From positions 248,001 to 312,000 of the forward strand of contig NDFF03000033.1 of the NCBI GenBank assembly GCA_002150815.3: a stretch of 64,000 nucleotides of DNA. The letters are read 5' to 3'. Below, in pieces: positions 34,766 to 44,365 of the stretch (its first letter is position 1; every line of letters begins with the position of its first letter). The position numbers were made by a program, and so were the translations under genes. The notes below the pieces were generated by a model that was not told the DNA's origin, searched no databases, and saw nothing but the letters and a program-made list of their open reading frames with translations. Origin of the DNA: Grammothele lineata (lineage: Eukaryota > Basidiomycota > Agaricomycetes > Polyporales > Polyporaceae).

Positions 34766-35203
34766 CGATCGAGGCGGATGATACCCCCATAAACTCTTAT
34801 GCGTCATGGTTTCGTTCACTTTTATATCCCGATGCAACGGACTTGATTTACAACGCCCTATCGACATTTTATCTAGTTATTCCGAGTCTAAATGATCGAA
34901 CAGCCCTTCAATGGGTCGATTTCCCATAATTTTCCACATTCACATGGGTTGCGACGCTACTAACACCGCATCTTTATCCTTCTCTGAAAGGTTACTCAGC
35001 CCGACGTGTAGATGAATAAGGCCGAACAGCGTTCCCAGCGTATACCGCGCGACGCCATCGGAAGTCGTTTCTAGATGCACAATGCGCGGCTTACCAAGAT
35101 ACCAGAGCGCAATGACAAGCGTCGAATTGCGATGACGCAAGCATGACCTTCTCTGTGCTGATGAGCCCTTCTCACCTGTCCACATAAATACGGTCCAGTG
35201 GCG
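34766..35203. other. Intergenic
   Basis: About 440 bp. A minus-strand frame of 81 codons (34940-35185) has no family features and is not called. Confidence 0.35.
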
Positions 35204-35209
35204 TATATA
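35204..35209 (+). promoter_or_regulatory. TATA box of the GST gene
   Basis: TATATA 79 bp before the ATG at 35288. Because it is only 7 bp before the alternative ATG at 35216, it argues for the downstream start. Confidence 0.45.
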
Positions 35210-35287
35210 GGTCAGATGCTCTCGTCGATTCGCTCAGCAGCCTCTCGCCTTCAACACCTTTCCACTCAAGTACGATCGACGCACACA

Positions 35288-36190
35288 ATGTCCGCACCCA
35301 TCAAGCTCTACACCGCTGGCACCCCGAACGGCTACAAGGTTTCTGTGTTCCTTGAAGAGCTCAAGGCCGCATACGGTCTTCAATATGAGTACGTCACTTG
35401 GATCTCACCGTATCACAAAATGTGTGTTGATTGGAAACAGAACACAGAAAATAAACATGTCTGCCAACGAGCAGAAGGAGCCGTGGTTCATCAAACTGAA
35501 CCCTAACGGTCGGATCCCGACCATCGTCGATCGTTCGCGGAACGACTTCTCCGTGTTCGAGTCTGCGGCAATCCTACTCTATCTCCAGCAGCACTACGAC
35601 AAGGACAACAAGTTTGCGTTTGACAAGGACACGGACCCCGACAACTGGAGCGAGATGCTGCAGTGGATCTTCTTTGCTGTAAGTATGCGCTACTTGGTTA
35701 TCTCGTTTCTTTGTGGCGGACAATAATTGTGCCTTTGCAGCACGGCGGCGTCGGTCCCATGCAGGGCCAGTCTAACCACTTCAACCGATTCGCACCGGAG
35801 GATATCCCCTATGGGAAGAAGCGTAAGTTGTCGTTTCAGTTACTAAGCTACAAAACATCTCATACGTCAAACCCAGGTTACCTTGACGAGACGAAGCGTC
35901 TCTACAGCGTGCTTGAGATCCGCCTGCAGGACCGCGACTGGCTTGCTGGGCCCGGTCGTGGTGTCTACTCTATCGCGGACATTAATGTCATTCCGTGGAT
36001 CAGGATCCACTCGTTCGCGGGTATCGAGTCTCTTGACCCGTGGCCTCGGGTGAAGGTACGTAGAAGATGCCACTGTCTGCCACTCCAAGCTCTGTAGGTC
36101 AGTCAATACTAATCGTCTTTCCATCAGGCTTGGGTCGAAGCCGCCGTGGCTCGCCCGGGTTTCCAGGCTGGGATTCAGGTACCGCAGTGA
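35288..36190 (+). CDS. Glutathione S-transferase, Ure2-like
   Basis: Exons 35288-35392, 35448-35678, 35741-35822, 35877-36055, 36128-36190; 219 residues. Conjugates or reduces with glutathione in the cytosol. The thioredoxin-like domain carries [40 protein letters not shown] and [10 protein letters not shown]; the helical domain has [20 protein letters not shown] and [13 protein letters not shown]. These are hallmarks of the Ure2p-like/YghU group. An in-frame ATG at 35216 would add [19 protein letters not shown], which resembles a mitochondrial presequence, so dual targeting is possible. Confidence 0.92.
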
Positions 36191-36726
36191 TTGTACTCCT
36201 CAGGAAGAGATCTTGGGTGGAGGTTTTATCTCGCAATATCGTAATGGAACTGTATTTCTTGCAAGCTGAAGCTTGAGTTGAATGAAAGTTTGCGGGGCTC
36301 GAGAATTTGTTCGAGTCAAGCCGCTTGCGAGGCTACTGTATCTCATTTGTGGACGACGCCGTATGCACCAGAAATATACACCCTATAATTGTATGTAAGC
36401 AGACATGAGGAAGAATCATCAGGCAATAAGAAATCGCCCGAAGGCGCCGGACTCAGGTCGAGCTGAGAGCTGAAAAATTGGAAATGCGACAGTATGATGG
36501 AGGCAGTACACGGAACCCCCTAGTAAAAGGCGAGGGGGTTGTCTGATTGCACTACCTCCTGCCGCATCTGTAAGGGCAGGCAGCTGCTCCACATGCGTCG
36601 CGTTTTTGTATTTTGCTCATCACGCGGGTAGACATCACGTGGGGTGCAGTGTCGCACGGGTGGCGCGGCTTTCGCAGACTGAGCGTGCTGAGCTTGTGCG
36701 CGAGGCTGCTCTCGCGTTCTTATGTC
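36191..36726. other. Intergenic
   Basis: About 535 bp between the GST stop and the METTL3-like start. The frame of the next gene is open upstream to 36613 but lacks an ATG there. Confidence 0.35.
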
Positions 36727-38659
36727 ATGTCGGCCGAGGACAAGCTCAAGGTAGTCGCAGCCGCTGCTCTCGGGTCTCTTTTTGCCTCCAGCGCTGCTAG
36801 GGCACCCATCTCCTCTTTTGACCTCCTCACGCGCGTCATCTCCTCTGGTACCCCGGCTGGCCTCTTCCCTGGCCCAGAACCTGCGCCCCGGTTTCGCCTC
36901 GTCGACCTTGCACGCTTCGAACGCATTCTAGAACGCCTCTCTGAGAGCTGGGAACATGGCAAGATTACGCTCTCTAGAGTTGAGGAGCCCGACGGGGGCT
37001 TGACCGTCATGGACGTGCAACTTGGCGTTCCTTCAGATGGACCGTCAGCACGCCCTCAGCCTATGCCCCTACGCCGAAAACGCAAGCGTATCGTAGACGA
37101 GGATGACGACTCTGCGGTGGGTCGCGCGCAGGAGGCAGAGGAGTCAACGCCGGAGAAAGCAGAGCCGTGGAAACCCGCGCCGAGCACGCTGGAAAGCCTG
37201 AACAAGACGATGAAGGAGGTTTACACGCTCATGCAGCAGAGCACCGCTAAGGGTCGACTTCTGGCAGAGCAGGTGAGTGCCATACTAGTGTGCGCGCACC
37301 TCATGAGCACTCACACGAGTCGAATGGCACACCAGTTCCGGTCACTCACAGGTAGCTTCGAGCCTATCTGTCCCCATATTACCAAGGCGGAATGCATGAG
37401 GGCGCGTCAGGAAGCAGAAGTTTCTCGTGACAAGTCTAACCCTGACATCTGCGACCGCATCCACTTCCGCCCTCTCCTTCGGCCGCATACCGACCCCACT
37501 CTAGGACACTGTTCATACCTCAACACTTGCTATTCGGAACCCACTTACGCTCAGTCTCCGTCCATCCCTCCGCTTCCGTCCCATCGACAGATCCAGTACG
37601 GTGCGCAGGGTCAGGGCCCCGTCAGTCTACCGAGTGGTTTGGGCGCAGGCGGGAGGGGCAAAGAGAAGGCCCCTTGCCGGTATCTCCACTTCGAAGTGGA
37701 CTGGGATGTGAACGATGGGCAGGCCATGGTCGACCAGCGCATGGTTGCGAAGAAGCGGCCGTACAAATTGGGGCTCGGGCTTGGCCCTATGGGTAAGCCA
37801 ACGACACGGGTGCGTCCTATCCTGGTTTTCGGGCCAGCTTGGCGGTGAGCTAACGCATGTCTGTGTTGCCTAGCTGCCACCTCAATGGATCAATTGTGAC
37901 TTGCGACGATTTGATTATTCCGTGCTGGGCAAGTTCCACGTCATTATGGCTGACCCACCTTGGGACATCCACATGAGTGTACGTCGCGTGCTCCGTAGCC
38001 CGAGTCCCGCAGGGATTGCTAACGCAGTCGGCCCCGAAGCTGCCCTATGGGACGATGACGGACGACGAGATGCGTGCGATGCCGATCCCCACGTTGCAAG
38101 ACGAGGGCCTCCTCTTCCTCTGGGTGACCGGGCGCGCGATGGAGGTCGGACGGGAGTGCCTCCGAGTTTGGGGTTACACGCGTGTCGACGAGGTTGTCTG
38201 GGTGAAGACAAACCAACTCCAGCGCGTGATCCGCACGGGGCGCACTGGCCACTGGCTCAACCACACCAAAGAGCACATGCTCGTCGGTGTCAAGACTGTC
38301 ACTGACGAACACGGTACGCTCAAGTTCCCGTCGTGGGTCAATCGCGGGCTCGACGCGGACGTCGTCGTGTCCGAGGTGCGCGAGACGAGCCGGAAACCGG
38401 ACGAGGTGTATGGAATGATCGAGCGTATGTGCCCCGGAGGAAGCTCTTCCGATCTGAGATTTTTGGGAGGAAACACAACACGCGACCAGGGTATGCTTGC
38501 ACTTTACCTGGTCCTGTGAATTCATGGTTCACAACGCTTCATAGATGGTTGACTCTCGGCAACCAGTTGGGTCCCGACCAGATCTATGAGGAAGACTTGA
38601 GGGCAAGGATCAAAGCGAGGTTAACGGCCCCTCTCCGCGTTGCCCGCTACTCCCGTTGA
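36727..38659 (+). CDS. IME4: N6-adenosine RNA methyltransferase catalytic subunit (METTL3/IME4), frameshifted in this assembly
   Basis: Exons 36727-37272, 37336-37809, 37874-37978, 38040-38490, 38545-38659. It methylates mRNA adenosines using SAM. Marks: a CCCH-like zinc-finger region ([41 protein letters not shown]), [13 protein letters not shown] with the catalytic [35 protein letters not shown] and KEHMLVGV. Exon 4 breaks frame after MCPGG; the family's next residues continue in another frame ([25 protein letters not shown]). The break coincides with GCTCTTCCGATCT at 38443-38455, an exact match to a common sequencing-adapter tail, so it is probably an assembly error. About 45 residues interrupt the second zinc finger. 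One intron ends in AAG. Confidence 0.9.
38443..38455 (+). other. 13-base adapter-like sequence at a frameshift
   Basis: GCTCTTCCGATCT equals the 3' end shared by Illumina TruSeq adapters. It lies exactly where the METTL3 frame breaks, in a segment where the family has Arg-Lys-Leu/Ile-Glu. Chance occurrence of this 13-mer anywhere in 128 kb of strand is roughly 0.2%. Confidence 0.6.
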
Positions 38660-39060
38660 CCGTATTTACAGATATCCTGAAAGGCTGTTGAATCCGCCCC
38701 CGGACGCTATCGGGCAATGAACACGTATCGTTATGGCTTATTAATTGCACTCGCGGACTACAACTTGTGGACTACCGCTCTGTCGCCTTGCTCTCGCTCT
38801 TGCAACCTTCGTGTACCACGTGGACATTTGTACCTATATTGTACTTAGTACTAGACATATCTTTTGCATCACTCTGTACGTATGTGGAGACCGTACTTCC
38901 CTCTCTCATCCTTCTTCGAAGGGCCAACCCGACCAATATCGAGTAGTTATCCCGCGGACGTGGACATCGCCTATGCGGTAACGGGTTGTATCCATATGAC
39001 TTGCGTCCATGATAGAATTTGGCAAGAAAGTAGCATTAAAAGTGCGTGCGATAAGAAGGC
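38660..39060. other. Convergent 3' region between IME4 and SFR1-like
   Basis: About 400 bp; no gene seen. Overlapping antisense 3' UTRs are possible. Confidence 0.35.
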
Positions 39061-41243
39061 TTAAACATCGATGAAGTCGCCCTCCTCTTCATCCCAACCC
39101 AATGTATTTGGATCTATCCCCAGCCGGCGCAACATCACTCCCACTGTGTGCTCCACGACCGGCTCTATGCACTCAGCGTCTCCTCCGTGAACTTCATCGT
39201 CTACCACACCCCTCGCCCCCGCCAACGACTCTTCGTCCGCGAACCAACCGCTCTGCAGACCGCTATCCCCAGTAGCTGCGCCAGGGTCGAGATCCCTGAC
39301 GTGCTCCCATAACGCCCACGCGACCTCCCGGCCGACGGCCGTCCACTTGTCCGCGAGCCGCTCGAGGAGCGCGTCGTCGTCGTCGCGCCCCGACTTCTTG
39401 ATTTTGATGGCTTGCTTGAGAGTTTGCACCTTTCCTTGCAGAGCCTGGATGGTGGGCACGGCGCGGACCCCGGCGGGAAGCAAGGAGAAGGGGACCGGGG
39501 AGCTGGATGCTTCAGAGAGGGGAGGGGGAAGGGGCGACTTGAACTGCTTTGCGACCCGAGCGGTACCAGAGCGGGTCGAAGCCACAGGCGCGAGAGTGGA
39601 TGTAGATGCGGATGCGGATGCGGACGCAGGGTCAGCAACCATGGCTGCGTCGGCTGCGGAGTTCACGTCCACTGATGTCCGGCAGAGCGCAGTAGGAGGC
39701 GGGCGAGTGGCGCGACCAGACGCATACACAGCGCTCAAGCCACCATGTACGAGAGGCCCTCTGATAATGGGCGATCGGAAGGGCGCCGATATCTTCTTGT
39801 TCTGTACGGCTTGGGCCTCATGCGTGAGGCGCTTGGGGCGCGGGGGCCCGAAGTGAGAAGCCGAGGTCCTCTGCGCGAACTTTCAGAACCTGACCACAGT
39901 GGTCGCGACGCGCGAAGACGTACTGTCCTTTTAGCATCCGGCTCGTTCTCGTTGATGGCAGGGTTCTCATCTTCTAAATGCCTTTTGAAAGACGGCTTAT
40001 CTTCGGTATCGACATTTATAGACTGGACAGCCTCAAGAGAAGATTCGTTATCAATTTCTACAGGCAATAGGGAAGGGCTTGTTGAAAGGGAGCCTCCCAC
40101 AGGGCTGTGCGGTAGAGAAGAGAAGATTTGAGCCGGACTAGAAGAAGCAGGAGGCGAGGAGGGGGGCAGATCGAAAACTAGGCCAGTATCCTGAGAGCCA
40201 TCGGCGTCTGTGCTACTTCCGGACGTAGCGGTTTCCGAGCTAATGACTTCGTCATTTACCTCGTCCAAGAGCAGAACCTCGCTGCGCTTCCTTCCCTGTG
40301 AGCCCGATATGTGTTTATCTTCAGCTGACTGTAGGTTTGAGAAATCCGCGATATCGAAGGATGGCAGTGGCTCCAGAACGGTGGAGAGAAGCGGTTCAGT
40401 GTTCTCTCCAGTCATGAAGTCTGCAAGTGTCGGACAACTATCGATCACAGCAACGGAGTCTTCTGGCAGCTCTTGACCCTCAGAACCCGGCAAGTGAGAA
40501 ATGAGCTGGATAGACCCCACGACAGGCGAGAGATCCATAGGTGTCGACTGTTCGCCATCTTTGCTGTCAATGCCGATCTTCGGAAGTTTGTTTTCAACGC
40601 ATACAAGTTGGTTGTCACCGTGAGACGAGGAAGACCTAGAGAGAGACGCGCAAGAGGTTTCGAAGCTAGGGTCGCAGAAAACTGGAGAATGGCTGACAGC
40701 ACAAGAGGCCGAACTTTTGTCAGGGTCTGCGGTAACCACGTCTCGGTTCACAGGCGTGGGCATGTTTTGGCTGCCAGGATGAGGTAAACTAGAGCTGACA
40801 ACGCCGCTGTTTGCGTTATCTAACATCAGCGCTTCCGCGAAGGGAACGTGTTGACCGCCCACCGCGGAGGCGACTGATGGTGGCAAATTGGGCTGGCTCA
40901 GTTTTGCATATTCCGGCGCAAAAACATATGTAGACGTACGTGCGACGTCTTGTTTATTCCGAGGCAGATCGGGCGGTAATTGCGGTGAAGGTGCAGATAG
41001 TACTGGGAATTTTGGAGACGTAGAGATCGGGGCCGGCGATAGAGGTAGTGGCGGAGAGAGGGACACGGTTTGCGGGGAAGCAGTGCGTGAAGCTTTGAAT
41101 TTGGAAGCAGAATTGGCAATGGGGGAGGATGCGCCGGATAGGCTCTCTTTGATGGTAGGATTGGAGGAAGTATCGTGGACCGGGCCGAGGTGAGTATATG
41201 CGGTCGGAGCCGGGGATCTGTCGGTGCTGAAACCTTCTAACAT
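39061..41243 (-). CDS. SFR1: Mei5/Sfr1-like recombination accessory protein
   Basis: Exons 39924-41243 and 39061-39879; 712 residues. The long N-terminus is disordered (Ser/Pro-rich, acidic patches). Two short FRSP/FKSP motifs lie near residues 474 and 553. The C-terminal coil IQALQGKVQTLKQAIKIKK with LLERLADKWTAVGREVAWAL (about 595-650) is the Mei5 domain that pairs with Swi5 and stimulates Rad51/Dmc1. A tail of about 80 residues ends DEEEGDFIDV. The 44-nt intron ends in AAG, which fuses two frames that otherwise look like separate genes. Much longer than yeast Sfr1 (about 300). The start is the first ATG of the Ser/Pro-rich frame; 163 bp upstream is open but reads like a UTR. Confidence 0.75.
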
Positions 41244-41671
41244 TGTTGAACGAGCAAAGAATATGTTGTAACGAAGGCAAATGCACAAGAGTGAGACAGG
41301 ATGGTTGATGCCGCGCAGGCCTGGAGCTGACACTAGCACTGCTGGGCGAAGGAGGACGCTAAAAAGGCTCGGGAGGGCGCGAGGCACGCCTTCCAGTGGC
41401 GATGTCATGTCGGGCTTACGTAAAGACGTGGCCGCCTGATTTAGCGTCGAATTCGGAGCGACGGTCACCGCCTGTAACCATAAGCGGCATTGTGGATTGA
41501 CAGCGCGAGGAGGAGTGCACAGGTTGTGTCCCAAAGCCTGCCTTCCCGATCACAGCGCTCTCCTTCTCGTGCCCCCTTCGTGCCCCCAGCCAGGCGCTCG
41601 CATGTCCGTATAATGCCCTCCGCCTCTCCATCAATGTCGGCTTTCCCCCCGCCCGCTAGTTCCCCGCCGCC
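41244..41671. other. Divergent promoter, SFR1-like / membrane protein
   Basis: About 430 bp; open frames on both strands without family features. Confidence 0.35.
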
Positions 41672-43029
41672 ATGGCCTTCATCCACCTCTCCGTCCTCGC
41701 CCTCCTCGCGACAAGGCTCTCTGCGGTCGTCGCTCAAGGGACCAACGCGACGTGCGATTCCTCTTTTGCCTGGGTCTGTCGCCAATCACCTGATCGTCGA
41801 TCTTGACGTTGAGCTGACGATCCCTGCAGATGAATAATTCCCTGGGACAGAGCCCATGCCTCGTCTCATCATATCTCTTCCTCCCTTGCTCGGCCCCCGC
41901 AGGTGCGCTAGATCTCCTGTTACCGCTCTCTGATTGACGCAAACAGTCGCCCAGATTCGTTTGTATTCCCGCTCACACCTACCTTCCACTACAATACGCC
42001 TCTCAATGACCCCCAAAGTGCCACGCCATGTCGGTGTAACACAGTCCTGTACTCGATGATTGAGGCATGTGCTACATGCCAGGGGCAGGGAAACTATGTC
42101 ACTCCGTACGTGCGTTCTTCACAATTTAAAGAGCCGGTTTGACCAACGATGTTCGCAGATGGTCGACCTACTCGCAAAACTGCACGTTCACCGACCCTGA
42201 TATCGGGGGCTATCCAGAGAACATCCCGCCAGGGACCGCAGTTCCAGCGTGGGCCTACATCGATGTTACGGTTCGTACCACATCCTATCCATCGTCTACA
42301 TTTGACTGACATCTCGACCAGATTGGGGGCACGTTTGATCCCACCCAGGCGGAGAGCGTAGCGAACCAGCACTCGTCCGACTCCTTGCCCCCATCCTCAT
42401 CTACCTCTGCAACGTCCGCGGCTCAGACGTCTGTCGCAGCTTCTACCACCGGCGGGGCGCTCGGTGGTTCCCCAACGTCCGGCAGTGACAATGGCAGCAC
42501 TGACAACTCTAACAATACCGATTCGTCGAAGAAGACGAACGTAGGCGCCATCGTCGGAGGCGTCGTGGGCGGTGTTGTCGGTCTGGCCCTCATCGCGGGC
42601 GCTGTCTTCTTCTTCCTCCGCCGCCGCAGGAACCACTACTCTGGTCCTCCTTCCGGGCTCGTGGACCTCAACGCCAGCGGCCGTCCCACCGAAGGGCAGT
42701 ACTCGCAGTACGCGACGTATCCCCAGTATGCGCAATATGGGGAGAAGGTATCCGAGAGCGCTGTGCCGCTACAGGCCGAGCCCAGTCCAAAGCTCTACGT
42801 ACGCGTCTCTGTTTATGTGTGGATCCTACTAGAGCTGACCTTCTGATACGTTGTTTAGGACCCGAATGATCCCACCACCTTCCCGGGTATGGAGGGCGCG
42901 TACCAGTCCTCTCATCATTCTGGGCCTGCTCCCCCTTCGAACCACACGCAGCCATCGCAAGGGGCTCATCCCAGCTTGCAGCAATCTACTGCTTCGCAGA
43001 TGCGGTACAATGGAATTCCGGAATTGTGA
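41672..43029 (+). CDS. Single-pass cell-surface protein with Cys-rich ectodomain
   Basis: Exons 41672-41773, 41830-41902, 41955-42105, 42159-42270, 42322-42798, 42859-43029; 361 residues. Order: signal peptide (MAFIHLSVLALLATRLSAVV), an ectodomain with paired cysteines (NNSLGQSPCLV, CRCNTVLYSMIEACATCQG, QNCTF), a Ser/Thr-rich stalk, one membrane helix (GAIVGGVVGGVVGLALIAGA) followed by a RRRR stop-transfer, and a cytosolic tail rich in Tyr, Gln and Pro. This family is widespread in Agaricomycetes without a known role; the layout resembles wall-stress sensors such as Mid2/Wsc. The junction at 41903-41954 was chosen so the Cys-rich frame continues. Confidence 0.82.
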
Positions 43030-43322
43030 TCAACAGGGCGAAGGCGGAGCCGGCCGTCAAGGTTTCCAAGTATTGGCTGCTTTTGAAATGTTTGGCATAT
43101 ATATCTGTTTGCTTCATTGTTGCATCATTTACCCTACATCGTTGCTATTCAGATGTCGGGTTCGCTCACAAGCAATAGGAAACAGTTGACGTTTGTAGTT
43201 TAGTTTTGAATTCAAAGCATTTATCACCCCAGGATTCTCGTGCGAGAGAAAGCCCATAACATGGGCCAGCGAGATATATCATAGTACATTTCGAGAAACA
43301 TAGAAAATACAGGCGGATCGCT

Positions 43323-44132
43323 TCAGCTCCGTGCCTGCATACGCACGCGGGGGTCGCCGCGTTCGCTCCGTTTGCGGAGCTTTTCCTGCCGTTTGCTCGT
43401 CGGCCCTTTCGCTGCCGACGACTCCTCTTCCGGCTCCGTGGACGTGGCAGCGGAGCGCCCGAGGCCGAGCATGGGCGAGATGACCGTACTCCACAACTTG
43501 AATACGGCGTAGAAGGGGATCTAAAGTGTCGGCGCGAGCGGTAGTGGAGGTGTATGATCACCGAGTACGGACGATGGCAGATGTTGCGCAGACAGGAGAA
43601 CCCGGCGGATGGAGGCAAGAGAGGAGCAACGGCGAAGAAAGGAGCAGCATCAAGACACGGCACGACGGTTAGAGGCGTACATGGGATACTCACAACGAGG
43701 TAAAGCCACCACACCCACGCGCCAAACGCCCCACTGCCAACTTGGCACGCCCAGGTGATGTAGACGACGTCAAAGGCCCACTCGATGATGCCCGGGCGAG
43801 AGAGGTCCTCGCCCGCCGCGAGGAGCGCGCCCGTCGTCGGGTCGCGCCGCGGGGAGCCGATACGCTCGAGGTAGCGCGAGAGGAAGACGGAGGGCACGAG
43901 CGAGAGCGCGTACACCCAGAACGCGGGCGCGGTCGGGCGCAGCGCGCCGCGCTGGAAGAGGAGACGGAGCCCGAGGGAGAGTGCGAGGGAGACGAGCAGG
44001 CCGAGGCGGAGGTTCTTGATCGCCTCCGTGTTCTGTTGTGCTGAGACGAAGGCGCGGTGGTGAATGAGTGCGTGGGGAAGGCTGCGGCAAAAGAAGGGGC
44101 GTACCGGTTCGTTTGGCTGAGGCGTTCGCCAT
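43323..44132 (-). CDS. SND2: TMEM208/SND2-like ER membrane protein
   Basis: Exons 44105-44132, 43694-44040, 43323-43520; 190 residues. The chain has MANASAKRTAQQNTEAIKNLRLG, then hydrophobic helices (LVSLALSLGLRLLFQ, FWVYALSLVPSVFLSRYLE, a WWLYLVVIPFYAVFKLW pair), then a Lys/Arg-rich cytosolic tail KRQEKLRKRSERGDPRV. This is TMEM208/Snd2, a factor in SRP-independent insertion of membrane proteins into the ER. The middle intron is 173 nt, long for this genome. It diverges from the Myb gene with 233 bp between starts. Confidence 0.9.
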
Positions 44133-44365
44133 GGCAGGAGCGACGGGGGCCAGGTGGCGGCGCCTCCGAGAGGTGTACCAAGTTGCAGACTCCCAACGGC
44201 ACGACCACGGACACACGGGCGCCTGCATCGAGACCGGCGTTTCAGCCGGACTCCGCGCCGATCGCCCTCCAGAACCAGAGCATTTCGACCTTTCGGTTTT
44301 TCTCTTCTGCCCGCCGACTTTACGGCTCCTGTCCATCTTTGTGCGCCCTCTATCCGCGAACGGTG

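Noticed and set aside
34940..35185. Minus-strand frame of 81 codons between GH128 and GST
   Set aside because: No family similarity and no clear promoter; kept as spacer.
39061..39738. Separate 225-codon gene ending at 39061
   Set aside because: Its frame continues upstream of its first Met and joins the large exon at 39924 through a 44-nt intron, so it is the C-terminal part of the SFR1-like gene.
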